DNA from: Brevundimonas diminuta
GTDB lineage: Bacteria > Pseudomonadota > Alphaproteobacteria > Caulobacterales > Caulobacteraceae
Length of the DNA stretch: 64,000 nt
NCBI RefSeq assembly: GCF_022654015.1
Contig: NZ_CP073063.1
Location: 186,001 to 250,000, forward strand
Direction: 5' to 3'
The translations under genes and the position numbers were made by a program. The notes below the pieces were generated by a model. It did not search any database, was not told the DNA's origin, and saw only the letters and a list, made by a program, of their open reading frames with translations. Below, in pieces: positions 9,238-20,451 of the stretch (the first letter of the stretch is position 1; each line of letters starts with the position of its first letter).

Positions 9238-10770
9238 TCAGAGGTCCAGCAAGGCCCGCGCCGGATCTTCCAGCAGTTCCTTGACCCGGACCAGGAAGGT
9301 CACGGCTTCCTTGCCGTCCACGATGCGGTGATCGTAGCTGAGGGCCAGATACATCATCGGGCGGATCTTGACCTCGCCGTTGATGGCCATCGGGCGCTGG
9401 ACGATGTTGTGCATGCCCAGGATGCCCGACTGCGGCGCATTCAGGATCGGCGTCGACATCAGCGAGCCATAGGTGCCGCCGTTGGTGATGGTGAAGGTGC
9501 CGCCCTGCATCTGATCCATGGTCAGCGAGCCGTCACGCGCGGCCTTGCCCAGGGCGCCGATACCCTTTTCGATGCCGGCGAGCGACAGGGTGTCGGCGTC
9601 ACGCAGGACAGGAACCACTAGACCCTTGTCGGTGCCGACGGCGACGCCGATGTCGTAGTGGTTCTTGTAGATGATGTCTGTGCCGTCGATCTCGGCGTTG
9701 ACGGCCGGGATCTCATGCAAGGCCGCGACGACGGCCTTGGTGAAGAAGGACATGAAGCCCAGCTTCACGCCGTGGCGCTTTTCGAACACGTCCTTGTACT
9801 GGGCGCGCAGGGCCATGACGTTTGTCATGTCCACCTCGTTGAAGGTGGTCAGCTGGGCGGCCGTGTTCTGCGATTCCTTCAGGCGACGGGCAATGGTCTG
9901 ACGCAGGCGCGTCATCTTCACCCGCTCTTCGCGCGGCTGGTCGGCACGCGGGGTGGCCGGCGCAGCGGCGGCGGCAGGGGCCGGAGCCGAGGCCTGGCCG
10001 ATGGCGGCGATGGCGTCGGCCTTGGTGATATTGCCCTTCGGTCCCGTGGCGTTGATGGCCTTGGGATCCAGATTGTTCTCGCCGACCACGCGCTGGACGG
10101 CGGGCGACAGGGTTTCGTTCCTGGCGGCCGAGACCTGGGCCGAGCCGGTGTTGGCCGGGGCGGCGGCGGGCGCCGGAGCGGCGGCGGCCGGCGCGCTGGC
10201 GGCGCCCGAACCCGAGCCCGACCCTGAGATCGAACCGATCTTCTGGCCCGGCGTGACGGTCGCGCCTTCGTCTGCGGCGATGGTCAGAACGCCGTCAGCC
10301 GGAGCCGACACCTCGACCGCGACCTTGTCGGTCTCGATCTCGACCAGCAGTTCGTCCTTCTTGACCGTGTCGCCGTTCTTCTTGACCCACTTGCCCATCG
10401 AGCCCTCGGCGACGCTCTCGCCCATGACCGGCACGGTGATGTCGATCGCGGCGGCGGCGGCCGGAGCAGCGGCGGCCGGCGCGGCCTTGGCGTCAGCCTT
10501 GGCGGCCTTGGCCGGGGCAGCGGCGGCGGCGGACGCCCCTTCCGTCACCGAACCCAGGACCGTGCCGGGAACGACATTGTCGCCCTCGGCCGCCTTGATG
10601 TCGCCCAGCACGCCGTCGGCGGGCGAGACGACCTCCAGCGAGACCTTGTCGGTCTCCAGCTCGACCAGCAGTTCGTCCTTCTTGACCGGATCACCGACCT
10701 TCTTGGTCCACTTTGCGATGGTGGCTTCGGTGACGGATTCACCGAGGGCGGGGGTCAGGATGTCGGCCAT
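9238..10770 (-). CDS. odhB: Dihydrolipoyl succinyltransferase (E2 of 2-oxoglutarate dehydrogenase) with two lipoyl domains
   Basis: E2 core of the 2-oxoglutarate dehydrogenase complex (also called sucB). Domain order: lipoyl domain 1 (lipoyl Lys42 in [11 protein letters not shown]), an Ala/Pro/Lys linker, lipoyl domain 2 (Lys149 in [11 protein letters not shown]), a second linker, the E1/E3-binding domain ([19 protein letters not shown]), then the catalytic domain ending [12 protein letters not shown] with His481 and Asp485. At 510 residues it is about 100 longer than the common single-lipoyl OdhB, because the lipoyl domain is present twice. It lies 41 bp after sucA on the same strand. Confidence 0.96.
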   Translation of the reverse strand: MADILTPALGESVTEATIAKWTKKVGDPVKKDELLVELETDKVSLEVVSPADGVLGDIKAAEGDNVVPGTVLGSVTEGASAAAAAPAKAAKADAKAAPAAAAPAAAAAIDITVPVMGESVAEGSMGKWVKKNGDTVKKDELLVEIETDKVAVEVSAPADGVLTIAADEGATVTPGQKIGSISGSGSGSGAASAPAAAAPAPAAAPANTGSAQVSAARNETLSPAVQRVVGENNLDPKAINATGPKGNITKADAIAAIGQASAPAPAAAAAPATPRADQPREERVKMTRLRQTIARRLKESQNTAAQLTTFNEVDMTNVMALRAQYKDVFEKRHGVKLGFMSFFTKAVVAALHEIPAVNAEIDGTDIIYKNHYDIGVAVGTDKGLVVPVLRDADTLSLAGIEKGIGALGKAARDGSLTMDQMQGGTFTITNGGTYGSLMSTPILNAPQSGILGMHNIVQRPMAINGEVKIRPMMYLALSYDHRIVDGKEAVTFLVRVKELLEDPARALLDL

Positions 10771-10811
10771 GTCAGGTCCAGCTCGTCTCTAGTCGGTCTT
10801 TTGTACGTGTA

Positions 10812-13800
10812 TCAGGCGAAGGCTTCGGTCGTGAAGGCTTCGAGTTCCTTCAGGTGCCGGCTCATCAGACCGGCGGCGGTCGAGGCCGATCCGGGACGGC
10901 CGACGTAGCGGGCGCGCTTGGCCTTCACGTCCAGCTTGTCCAGCGTCAGCTCCAGCCACGGATCCACGAAGGTCCAGCCGCCCATGTTCTTCGGCTCTTC
11001 CTGGCACCAGACCAGTTCGGCGTTGGGGAAGCGCGCCAGTTCCTTGCGCAGCGACTGGATCGGCCACGGATAGAACTGCTCCAGACGCAGGATGTAGACG
11101 TCGTCCACGGCCTGGCCGTCCTTGGCCTTCTTCTCGCGCGCGTCCAGCAGGTCGTAATAGACCTTGCCCGAGCACAGGATGACGCGGCGGATGTCCTTGT
11201 CCGCCTTGATCGTGATGCCGGCGACCTCGGGCCGCGTCTGGGCGTCGTCGTGCAAGACGCGGTGGAAGGACGAGCCTTCGGCCAGATCGGCCAGGCTGGA
11301 TACCGCCTTCTTGTGGCGCAGCAGCGACTTGGGCGTCATCAGGATCAGCGGCTTGCGGAACGGCCGGTGCATCTGGCGACGCAGGATGTGGAAGTAGTTG
11401 GCCGGGGTGGTGCAGTTGGCGACCTGCATGTTGTCTTCGGCGCAGGCCTGCAGGAAGCGCTCCAGACGGGCCGAGGAGTGTTCGGGTCCCTGGCCTTCAT
11501 AGCCGTGCGGCAGCAGCATGGTCAGGCCGCTCATGCGCAGCCACTTGCGTTCGCCAGAGCTGATGAACTGGTCGATCACCACCTGGGCGCCGTTCACGAA
11601 GTCGCCGAACTGGGCTTCCCACATGACCAGCGTATTGGGGTCGGCCAGCGAATAGCCGTACTCGAAGCCCAGCACCGCCTCTTCGGACAGGGCCGAGTCG
11701 ATGACCTCGAAATTGGCCTGGCCTTCGCGCAGGTTGTTCAGCGGGATGTAACGCTCTTCGGTCGTCTGATCGATGATGCCCGAATGGCGCTGCGAGAAGG
11801 TGCCGCGCACCGAATCCTGCCCCGACAGACGGATCGGGAAGCCTTCATCGACCAGCGAGGCGAAGGCCAGGCTCTCGGCCGTGGCCCAGTCCAGGCCCTG
11901 GCCCGAGGTGATGGCTTCGCGGCGACCGTCGATGACGCGCTTCAGCGTCTTGTGCATATCGACGCTGTTGGGGATCGTGGTCAGGCGGTGGCCCAGGTCG
12001 GTCAGCTTGGCCAGCGGCACGGCGGTGTCGCCGCGCAGTTCGTCCTTGGGCGACTGGAAGCCCTGCCACTGGCCGTCCAGCCAGTCGGCTTTTTCGGCGG
12101 ACCAGGTCTTGCCGGCCTCGAACTGCTCGTCGAGGAATTTCTCGAACCGCTCGACCTCGGCGTCCACCTCGGCCTGGCTGATCACGCCTTCGGCGACCAG
12201 ACGCTGCGAATACAGTTCGCGTGTCGAGGGCTGGGCGCGGATCTTCGAATACATCAGCGGCTGGGTGAAGGTGGGGTCGTCGCCTTCATTGTGGCCGAAG
12301 CGGCGATAGCAGAACATGTCCACCACCACATCCTTGTGGAACTTCTGGCGGTATTCGGTGGCCACCTTGGCGGCGAAGACCACCGCCTCGGGGTCGTCGC
12401 CGTTGACGTGGAAGATCGGCGCCTGGACCATCAGGGCCACATCCGACGGATAGGGCGACGAGCGCGAGTTGCGCGGGCTGGTGGTGAAGCCGATCTGGTT
12501 GTTGATGACGAAGTGCAGCGTGCCGCCGGTGCGGTAGCCCTTCAGCCCCATCAGGGCGAAGCACTCCGCGACCACGCCCTGGCCGGCGAAAGCGGCGTCG
12601 CCGTGGATCAGCAGCGGCACGACCTTGGAACGGTCCAGCGCCCACTGCCCCTCGGGCACGCCCTCGTTGGCTTCGCGGATGTCGAACGCCTGTTTGGCGC
12701 GCGCCTTGCCCAGCACGACCGGGTTGACGATCTCGAGGTGGGACGGGTTGGCGGTCAGCGACAGGTGGACGTGGTTGCCGTCGAACTCGCGGTTCGACGA
12801 AGCGCCCATGTGATATTTGACGTCGCCCGAGCCCTCAATGTCGCTCGGCACGGCCGAGCCGCCCTGGAACTCGTGGAAGATGACCTTGTAGGGCTTGCCC
12901 ATCACGGCGGCGAGCACGTTCAGGCGGCCGCGGTGGGCCATGCCCAGCACGACCTCGTCGACGCCCAGCGAACCGCCGCGCTTGATGACCTGCTCCAGCG
13001 CCGGGACCATGGCCTCGCCGCCGTCCAGACCAAAGCGCTTGGTGCCGGGGAAGCGCTTGTGCAGGAAGCGTTCGAAGCCCTCGGCCTCGACCAGCTTGGA
13101 CAGGATGGCCAGCTTGCCTTCCTTGGAGAAGGCGTTCTGCTCGAACTTGTCGGCGCCCTCGAACCGCTGCTGCAGCCAGGATTTCTCCTCCGGCTCAGCG
13201 ATGTGCATGAACTGAATGCCGATATTGCCGCAGTAGGTGCGCTTCAGAATCTCCAGCACTTCACGGATCGTGCCGGTATGAAGACCAAGCACGCCGTCCA
13301 GGAAGATCGGGCGGTCCAGATCGGCGCCGGTGAAGCCGTAGAATTCGGGCGTCAGCTCAGGGTTCTCGACCGGCTGTTCGATGCCCAGCGGGTCCAGCTT
13401 GGCCTGAAGGTGGCCGCGCACGCGATAGCTGCGGATCAGCATCAGGGCGCGGATGGAGTCATGGGCGGCGGCGCGGATCGCATCGGCCGAGACGTCGGCG
13501 GACGCGGCCTTGGGCGCAGCAGCAGCCGGCGCAGCGCCGGCCTTTTTCGGATCGGGCTTCGGCGCCGGCCAACGACCGTCGAAGACGCCGGTCTCCTCCG
13601 TGGGTTCGGTCGCCACGCCGCGACCCCAGCTGCCGGCGCCGGCCGAAGCCGTCACCAGCGCGGCGTTGTCACGCAGCTGGTCGAAAAAGGCTTTCCATTC
13701 GGCGGAAACGGAGCCGGGGTCTTTCGCCCACTTCTCCTGAAGCTCCTCGACGTAGGCCGCATTGGACCCGTAAAGGAATGAGGTCTCGGCAAAGACCTGG

Positions 13801-13826
13801 TTCAGCCGACCGGCATCGTCCGCCAT
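10812..13826 (-). CDS. sucA: 2-oxoglutarate dehydrogenase E1 component
   Basis: Thiamine-diphosphate-dependent decarboxylase feeding succinyl groups to OdhB in the TCA cycle. 1004 residues. It starts MADDAGRLNQVFAETSFLYG, where the N-terminal E2-contacting helix is followed by SAEWKAFFDQL. The dehydrogenase core has GMAHRGRLNVLAAV and SLTANPSHLEIVNPVV, and the transketolase-like C-terminal half has LLPHGYEGQGPEHSSARLER. The start is ATG 13826; the open frame runs to 14000, but the extra 58 residues are not homologous and would cross the sucCD terminator. Forms an operon with odhB. mdh and lpd are not nearby. Confidence 0.97.
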   Translation of the reverse strand: MADDAGRLNQVFAETSFLYGSNAAYVEELQEKWAKDPGSVSAEWKAFFDQLRDNAALVTASAGAGSWGRGVATEPTEETGVFDGRWPAPKPDPKKAGAAPAAAAPKAASADVSADAIRAAAHDSIRALMLIRSYRVRGHLQAKLDPLGIEQPVENPELTPEFYGFTGADLDRPIFLDGVLGLHTGTIREVLEILKRTYCGNIGIQFMHIAEPEEKSWLQQRFEGADKFEQNAFSKEGKLAILSKLVEAEGFERFLHKRFPGTKRFGLDGGEAMVPALEQVIKRGGSLGVDEVVLGMAHRGRLNVLAAVMGKPYKVIFHEFQGGSAVPSDIEGSGDVKYHMGASSNREFDGNHVHLSLTANPSHLEIVNPVVLGKARAKQAFDIREANEGVPEGQWALDRSKVVPLLIHGDAAFAGQGVVAECFALMGLKGYRTGGTLHFVINNQIGFTTSPRNSRSSPYPSDVALMVQAPIFHVNGDDPEAVVFAAKVATEYRQKFHKDVVVDMFCYRRFGHNEGDDPTFTQPLMYSKIRAQPSTRELYSQRLVAEGVISQAEVDAEVERFEKFLDEQFEAGKTWSAEKADWLDGQWQGFQSPKDELRGDTAVPLAKLTDLGHRLTTIPNSVDMHKTLKRVIDGRREAITSGQGLDWATAESLAFASLVDEGFPIRLSGQDSVRGTFSQRHSGIIDQTTEERYIPLNNLREGQANFEVIDSALSEEAVLGFEYGYSLADPNTLVMWEAQFGDFVNGAQVVIDQFISSGERKWLRMSGLTMLLPHGYEGQGPEHSSARLERFLQACAEDNMQVANCTTPANYFHILRRQMHRPFRKPLILMTPKSLLRHKKAVSSLADLAEGSSFHRVLHDDAQTRPEVAGITIKADKDIRRVILCSGKVYYDLLDAREKKAKDGQAVDDVYILRLEQFYPWPIQSLRKELARFPNAELVWCQEEPKNMGGWTFVDPWLELTLDKLDVKAKRARYVGRPGSASTAAGLMSRHLKELEAFTTEAFA

Positions 13827-13952
13827 CGTTTCGCAATCCCTGGGCCCCGACGGACACATCTCCGTGAGGGGCGCGCCCGTCATATAGGCGTCGTTTCCTG
13901 ACGGGTCATGACCGAAACGGGGCAATTTGGTAGGAAATTGGTCGCAGGTCCA

Positions 13953-13984
13953 AGAAAAAACGCCCCCGGCCTGAGCCGAGGGCG
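13953..13984 (-). terminator. Terminator of the sucCD unit
   Basis: Read on the minus strand: a GC-rich stem CGCCCTCGGC / GCCGGGGGCG with loop TCAG, then six T. It separates sucCD from sucA, so the two pairs are at least partly independent units. The rest of the 13827-14125 spacer shows no gene. Confidence 0.85.
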
Positions 13985-14125
13985 TCCATCGATGCGTCAT
14001 ACGGCATTTTTGATGCCGAAAAGGCGCTCAAGCAGAGAGGCAGAGCCCGTCCTCCGGCTGATAGAAGATCAGACCGGGGGGCGCGGCGAGCGATAGCGCC
14101 CGCGCGCAGCGCGTACTTGAAAGCT

Positions 14126-15028
14126 TCAGCCCTTCAGGACTTCGACCAGGGTCTTGCCGAGGCGCGCGGGCGACTCCGACATGCGGATGCCGGCGGCTTC
14201 CATCGCCGCGATCTTGGATTCCGCATCGCCCTTGCCGCCCGAGACGACGGCGCCGGCGTGGCCCATGGTGCGGCCCTTCGGAGCGGTACGGCCCGCGATG
14301 AAGCCGGCCATCGGCTTCTTGCGGCCCTTCTTGGCTTCGTCGATCAGGAACTGGGCGGCGTCTTCTTCCGCGCCGCCGCCGATTTCGCCGATCATGATGA
14401 TCGAGGTGGTTTCCTCGTCGGCCAGGAACAGTTCCAGCACGTCGATGAATTCGGTGCCCTTGACCGGGTCGCCGCCGATGCCGACAGCCGTGGTCTGGCC
14501 CAGGCCTTCGTTGGTCGTCTGGAACACGGCTTCATAGGTCAGGGTGCCCGAACGCGACACGATGCCGACCGAGCCCTTCTTGAAGATGTTGCCCGGCATG
14601 ATGCCGATCTTGCACTCGTCCGGCGTCAGGATGCCGGGGCAGTTCGGGCCCAGCAGACGCGACTTGGAGCCTTCCAGGCGACGCTTGACCTTGACCATGT
14701 CCATCACCGGGATGCCCTCGGTGATGCAGGTGATGAAGGGGATTTCGGCGTCGACGGCTTCGATGATCGCGGCGGCCGCGCCCGACGGCGGGACGTAGAT
14801 CACCGAGGCGTCGGCGCCCGTGGCGTCGCGGGCTTCGGCGACCGAGGCGTAGATCGGCAGGCTCTCACCGTGCGATCCGGTCCAGTTCGTGCCGCCCTTG
14901 GAGGGGTGCACGCCGGCGACCATCTGGGTGCCGTGATAGGCCAGGGCCTGTTCGGTGTGGAAGCCGCCGGTCTTGCCGGTCAGGCCCTGGACGATGATCT
15001 TGGTGTTCTTGTCGACGAGAATGGACAT
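14126..15028 (-). CDS. sucD: Succinyl-CoA ligase alpha subunit
   Basis: Alpha subunit of succinyl-CoA synthetase, converting succinyl-CoA to succinate with nucleotide phosphorylation. 300 residues. The CoA-binding Rossmann domain starts [20 protein letters not shown], and the phosphohistidine loop is [13 protein letters not shown], with His257 expected to be phosphorylated. GPNCPGIL is also conserved. It lies 57 bp after sucC in the same orientation. Confidence 0.97.
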   Translation of the reverse strand: MSILVDKNTKIIVQGLTGKTGGFHTEQALAYHGTQMVAGVHPSKGGTNWTGSHGESLPIYASVAEARDATGADASVIYVPPSGAAAAIIEAVDAEIPFITCITEGIPVMDMVKVKRRLEGSKSRLLGPNCPGILTPDECKIGIMPGNIFKKGSVGIVSRSGTLTYEAVFQTTNEGLGQTTAVGIGGDPVKGTEFIDVLELFLADEETTSIIMIGEIGGGAEEDAAQFLIDEAKKGRKKPMAGFIAGRTAPKGRTMGHAGAVVSGGKGDAESKIAAMEAAGIRMSESPARLGKTLVEVLKG

Positions 15029-15085
15029 GGGTCTGTGCTCTGAATTCGATGTGTCAGCGGGGCGGTGGCGAGTAAGGCCGAAGCC

Positions 15086-16276
<1,191 letters not shown>

Positions 16277-16361
16277 GGGGGACCGTCGCAACCGCTGCTG
16301 GGAGAGTTGCGGGGCTTATAGGCCCCACCCCTTCGCAGGTGCAACCGTCCACAGGCCCCCT

Positions 16362-17888
16362 TTAGTCGACCCAGTCCTTCTTGAGGGTGCGCGACGCTCC
16401 GATCAGCAGGATCGCGGCCAGCACATAGAAGCCCATGCCGGTATAGATGGCCCAGCGCAGGCTCTCCTCGCCGAAGCGCGGCGCCAGCAGGTCGCTCATC
16501 CAGCCGAAATAGTAGAAGCCGACCGCGATCCCGAGCAGATTGTTCAGCAGCAGGAACAGGGCCGAGGCCGTCGAGCGCATGGCCGCCGGCACCAGATGCT
16601 GGACCGCCGCCGTGATCGGGCCCAGCCAGGCCAGGTTCAATCCGGTCGGCAATAGGAAGATCAGGAACGCCAGGGTCAGCTGCTGAACGTGGCTGCCGCC
16701 GCCGGGCAGCACCAGGCCGATCAGCCACGGCGAGTTCATCGCCAGGATGAAACAGGGCGCGGAGATCAGGAAGGCGACGGCGGGCGTCAGCGGATAGGCG
16801 CCCTTGCCTTTCTTGGACAGCTTGTCGGCGATCATGCCGCCCAGCCAGATGCCCAGGATGCCGCCGATCAGGGCGATGCCGGAATAGTAGATGCTGGTCT
16901 GTTTCAGGGTCAGGTCGAAGCTGCGCATGAAGAACAGCGGCAGCCAGCCGGCCACGCCATAGCCGCACACCGACGATGAGGCGGCGCCCAGGCCCAGGAG
17001 CCAGAAGCTGGGTTTGCGGATCACCACCGAGGCGGTGCGACGCGCAATCATCAGCGAAACGCCGATCACCACCGCCAGCAGGCCGCCGAACGCCAGCACC
17101 AGCGGATTGCCGAGCGACATGCCCATCAGCCAGCTCAAGGCGCCGAGGATCAGCAGACCGGCGCCGAGGCCCAGCATGATCTGGGCGGCGATCTTGCCGG
17201 CCCGGTCCGTGCCGGCCGGCGCGGCCGCCAGGGCCGCGACCTGCGCCTCGGTCTTGATGGCGTCTGTGCCGCCCCGCTTGGGATCACGCACCGTCAAACG
17301 CAGCAGGGGCGCGACCAGCACGCCCAGCAGGCCGACCACGATGAAGGCGGTGCGCCAGCCGTATGTCGCTGCCAGCAGGCCGCCGACCAGGGTGCCCGAC
17401 GCCATGCCCAGCGGAATGCCGAAGGCGAAGGCCGCCATGGCCCGCGCGCGCTGATGCGGCGGGAAATAGTCGGCGATCAGCGAATAGGCCGGGGCCACGC
17501 CGCCCGCCTCGCCGATGCCAACGCCCATCCGGCACAGGAACAGCTGGCCGAACGACCCAGCCATGCCGCACAGGGCGGTGAAACCCGACCAGACGGCCAG
17601 GGCGCCGGTCATGATCCAGACCCGGCTGAATCGATCCGCCAGCCAGGCCAGAGGTATGGCCAGCGTCGAATAGACCGAGGCGAAGGCGATGCCGCCCAAC
17701 AGGCCGAACTGGCTGTCGGACATGCCGAACTCTTCCTTCAGCGGCGCGGCCAGGATGCCGATGATCTGGCGATCCAGGAAGTTCAGCATGTAGATCAGGA
17801 TCAGCACCGCCAGCACATAGTAGCGGTAGCCGGGCCGCTCAGGCCGCTCGGGCCGCGCCTCCTGGACCGTCAGCGTCTCCGTCGTCAT
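16362..17888 (-). CDS. MFS transporter, spinster-like
   Basis: 508 residues with twelve predicted transmembrane helices. The MFS signature between helices 2 and 3 is AWLADRFSRVWIM, and helix 1 carries LNFLDRQIIGILAAPLKEEF, typical of the spinster-like branch of MFS carriers. A long central loop (about residues 200-235, KRGGTDAIKTEAQVAAL) separates the halves. ATG 17888 has GAGGGG nine bases upstream. It lies downstream of and parallel to a TonB-dependent receptor, but a strong terminator stands between them. Outer-membrane uptake followed by inner-membrane carriage of the same compound is a plausible reading; the substrate is unknown. Confidence 0.88.
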   Translation of the reverse strand: MTTETLTVQEARPERPERPGYRYYVLAVLILIYMLNFLDRQIIGILAAPLKEEFGMSDSQFGLLGGIAFASVYSTLAIPLAWLADRFSRVWIMTGALAVWSGFTALCGMAGSFGQLFLCRMGVGIGEAGGVAPAYSLIADYFPPHQRARAMAAFAFGIPLGMASGTLVGGLLAATYGWRTAFIVVGLLGVLVAPLLRLTVRDPKRGGTDAIKTEAQVAALAAAPAGTDRAGKIAAQIMLGLGAGLLILGALSWLMGMSLGNPLVLAFGGLLAVVIGVSLMIARRTASVVIRKPSFWLLGLGAASSSVCGYGVAGWLPLFFMRSFDLTLKQTSIYYSGIALIGGILGIWLGGMIADKLSKKGKGAYPLTPAVAFLISAPCFILAMNSPWLIGLVLPGGGSHVQQLTLAFLIFLLPTGLNLAWLGPITAAVQHLVPAAMRSTASALFLLLNNLLGIAVGFYYFGWMSDLLAPRFGEESLRWAIYTGMGFYVLAAILLIGASRTLKKDWVD

Positions 17889-17971
17889 CGGCGTTTCCCC
17901 TCGGCGTCTTGTTGTTTGTTGAGGCGAGCCTAGCCGCAAGTCCGCCCTGTGCAAAATAGGCCTGGCGGAGC

Positions 17972-18004
17972 GAAAAGGGGCGGCGGCCCGGAGACCGCCG
18001 CCCC
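17972..18004 (-). terminator. Terminator of the TonB-dependent receptor gene
   Basis: A 10-bp perfect stem GGGGCGGCGG / CCGCCGCCCC with an 8-nt loop; on the minus strand it is followed by TTTTC. It starts 27 bases past the receptor stop. Confidence 0.88.
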
Positions 18005-18030
18005 TCGTCGTCAGGCGTTATGAATGTGGA

Positions 18031-20274
18031 TCAGAACTTCAGACCCAGGGTCGCAGTGACGGTTCGCGGCGGGCCGTAGAAGCCGATGATCGAGTTGCCG
18101 GTCAGGGCGCCGGGGAAGGTATAGCCGCCGACGCGATAGCGTTCGTCGCCCAGGTTCTTGCCGTGAACGCCGAAGGTCAGGCGGTCGTCGGATGAGGTCC
18201 AGACGATGCTGGCGTCATACATCCAGTAGGCACCCTGATCGAGCAGGGGCGCCGGCGTCTCGAACTGCTGATAGGCACCGCGGTAGGCGACCGACGGGAT
18301 GAAGGCGATCGACGAGCCGTTGTCCATGACCCAGTTGTAGTTGGCCGAGATCGATCCGGTCCATTCCGGCGTGTTCTGGAAGTCGCGCTGCGAGGACACG
18401 TCGACGACGCAGCCCGGCAGGGTCGGGCAGGCCGTGTTGCCCGATGCCGTCGGGATGTAGGCCAGGAACTGGTCGAACTTGGCGTCGATGTAGCTCAGCG
18501 AGGCGTTGAACGTCAGGGCGTCGGTGGCGCGCACGCGGCCTTCGAACTCCCAACCGCGGATCGAGGACGAGCCGACATTGTCCACCACCGAGGCGACGGT
18601 CGCGCCGGCCGGATACTGGGTCGTGATCTGCTGGTTCTCGTAGCTGGAATCGAAGATCGCGGTGGCGAAGGTCAGGCGACGATCCAGCAGCGAACCCTTC
18701 AGTCCGATCTCATAGGTCTCGACCGTTTCCGGCGCATAGCCGTTGACGGTGGCGGGATACAGGACCGCATCGCCGCGCATGTCGAAGCCGCCCGACTTGA
18801 AGCCCTCGCCCCACGAGGCGTAGGCCGTCAGGTCGGGGCCGAACTTGTAGTTGACCGAGACGCGCGGCGTGAACTTCTCGAACTCGCGCGTGCGGGTGTA
18901 GTTGGTGCGCGGCGCACCCAGCGGCACGGCGGCGTTGTTGCCGAAATAGGGGCTGCGAATGCCCAGATACTGCTGGCGGAAGACGGTGCCTTCCTTCTCG
19001 TCCTTGGTGAAGCGACCGCCGACCGAGACCGACAGGGCGTCGGTGAAGTCATACGAGAAGTCGGCGAAGGCGGCATAGCTCTTGGTCGCCACAGAACCCG
19101 AGGTCAGGGTCGTCAGATTGGCCAGACCCACGACGGTGTCGAACGCGCCCGAGGCGTTGGCGTCCATGTAGAAGACGCCGGCGACGCCGTTCAGGCGGCC
19201 CGCGCTGACCAGAACCTGGAACTCCTGACTGAACTGATCGTCGTCATAAGCGGCGGGGATGTCGAGAATGGGCTGAGGCAGGTTGTCGAAGTCGATGTTG
19301 CCGCGCGTCAGGCCTTCACGATAGGCGGTGATCGACTTGAAGGTGAACATGTCGCTCATCTCCCACTCGCCGGTCAGCGACAGGCCGCGCGTCTGGACGC
19401 GGTTCTTGTCGCCGGCACCGGCGTTGGTGTCATAGACGTCTGCGGGCGACGGCGCGAACTCGCGGTGACCGTGGCGCGCGTTGGAGTCGTCGTTCACCAG
19501 ATCGCCGGCCAGACGGAAGAACAGGCTGTCGGTCGGGCTCCATTCCGCGCTGGCGCGGAAGGCGGTCACGTCCTTGTTGTAGTGTTCGTTGCCGGTGTTC
19601 AGGTTTTTGCCGTAGCCGTCGCGCAGATAGCGGGCCAGGGCGGCCGAGACCTTGAACTCGTCGCTGAAAGGCAGTTGGGCGCTGGCGATCACGTCGCGCT
19701 GGTTATAGCTGCCGTAGGAGGCGCGCAGGCGTCCTTCGGGTTCGTCGGCATTGATGCGGCTGGTGACGTATTTGATGGCGCCGCCAATGGTGTTGCGGCC
19801 GTAAAGCGTGCCTTGCGGACCGCGCAGCACCTCGACCCGCTCCACGTCGAAGATGTCCAGAACGGCGGCCTGCGGACGGGCCACATAGACGTCGTCAATA
19901 TACAGGCCGACGCCGGGATCGAAGCCCCACAGCGGGTCCTGCTGGCCCACGCCGCGAATGAAGGAGATCAGGGTCGAGTTCGAGCCCCGCGCGGCGTTAA
20001 GAGTCAGACTGGGCGTCGAGCGCGCCAGTTCAGTGATGTCCAGGGCGCCGCGCGCCTCAAGCTGTTCGCCGCTGACGGCGGTCACGGCGACCGGCACGTC
20101 CTGCAGGCTTTCCGCGCGCCGGCGGGCGGTGACGACGATGTCGTCGACGGTCGCTGCGCTCTGGTCGGCGTTCGCGGCCTGAGCGGTCGCCTCCGCGTCC
20201 TGGGCGACCGTGGCCCCCGCAAGCACGCCCCACGCCGCGCCGGCCAGCAGCGCGCACTTCACATGACGGTTCAT
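18031..20274 (-). CDS. TonB-dependent outer-membrane receptor
   Basis: 747 residues. The signal peptide ends near GATVAQ, with a TonB-box region ATVDDIVVTARRRAESLQDV, then a plug domain (ITELARSTPSLTLNAARGSN, VEVLRGPQGTLYGRNTIGGA) and a 22-strand barrel ending GPPRTVTATLGLKF with terminal Phe, as needed for Bam-dependent assembly. It imports a large or scarce ligand using TonB energy. It is divergent from a TetR gene with a 13-bp palindrome between them, so induction by ligand through TetR is likely. No siderophore genes are nearby; the ligand may be an organic nutrient handled with the downstream MFS carrier. Confidence 0.93.
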   Translation of the reverse strand: MNRHVKCALLAGAAWGVLAGATVAQDAEATAQAANADQSAATVDDIVVTARRRAESLQDVPVAVTAVSGEQLEARGALDITELARSTPSLTLNAARGSNSTLISFIRGVGQQDPLWGFDPGVGLYIDDVYVARPQAAVLDIFDVERVEVLRGPQGTLYGRNTIGGAIKYVTSRINADEPEGRLRASYGSYNQRDVIASAQLPFSDEFKVSAALARYLRDGYGKNLNTGNEHYNKDVTAFRASAEWSPTDSLFFRLAGDLVNDDSNARHGHREFAPSPADVYDTNAGAGDKNRVQTRGLSLTGEWEMSDMFTFKSITAYREGLTRGNIDFDNLPQPILDIPAAYDDDQFSQEFQVLVSAGRLNGVAGVFYMDANASGAFDTVVGLANLTTLTSGSVATKSYAAFADFSYDFTDALSVSVGGRFTKDEKEGTVFRQQYLGIRSPYFGNNAAVPLGAPRTNYTRTREFEKFTPRVSVNYKFGPDLTAYASWGEGFKSGGFDMRGDAVLYPATVNGYAPETVETYEIGLKGSLLDRRLTFATAIFDSSYENQQITTQYPAGATVASVVDNVGSSSIRGWEFEGRVRATDALTFNASLSYIDAKFDQFLAYIPTASGNTACPTLPGCVVDVSSQRDFQNTPEWTGSISANYNWVMDNGSSIAFIPSVAYRGAYQQFETPAPLLDQGAYWMYDASIVWTSSDDRLTFGVHGKNLGDERYRVGGYTFPGALTGNSIIGFYGPPRTVTATLGLKF

Positions 20275-20379
20275 GATCCTAGACCCCTTTGTCGTTTCCA
20301 GCCCGATGGACGCTTTTATTCAGCGTTCAATGATTTTCATGGAACCTACCCGGTTTCGGCCGTCTGTCAAACACTGGAC

Positions 20380-20392
20380 TGACGCAGCGTCA
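20380..20392. promoter_or_regulatory. Candidate TetR operator palindrome
   Basis: TGACGCAGCGTCA, a perfect 6-1-6 inverted repeat, lies 60 bp before the tetR start and about 105 bp before the receptor start on the other strand. TetR proteins often bind such palindromes in shared divergent promoters. Assignment is by position only. Confidence 0.45.
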
Positions 20393-20451
20393 CTTGGTTC
20401 CCCGACCGTGGCGCCGTTGCACCGTCGCGGTCGTGCGCCTAGCCTTGCCGG

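Noticed and set aside
10854..13781. 975-codon plus-strand frame inside sucA
   Set aside because: It is antisense to a certain enzyme gene; its composition follows reverse-complement codon bias of high-GC sequence.
13827..14000. N-terminal extension of SucA by 58 residues
   Set aside because: It would run through a strong terminator and is not seen in the family; ATG 13826 gives the standard protein.
14001..14125. Possible additional hairpin with GGGGGGCGCGGCG before sucD
   Set aside because: No clean stem or T tract could be drawn, so nothing is claimed.
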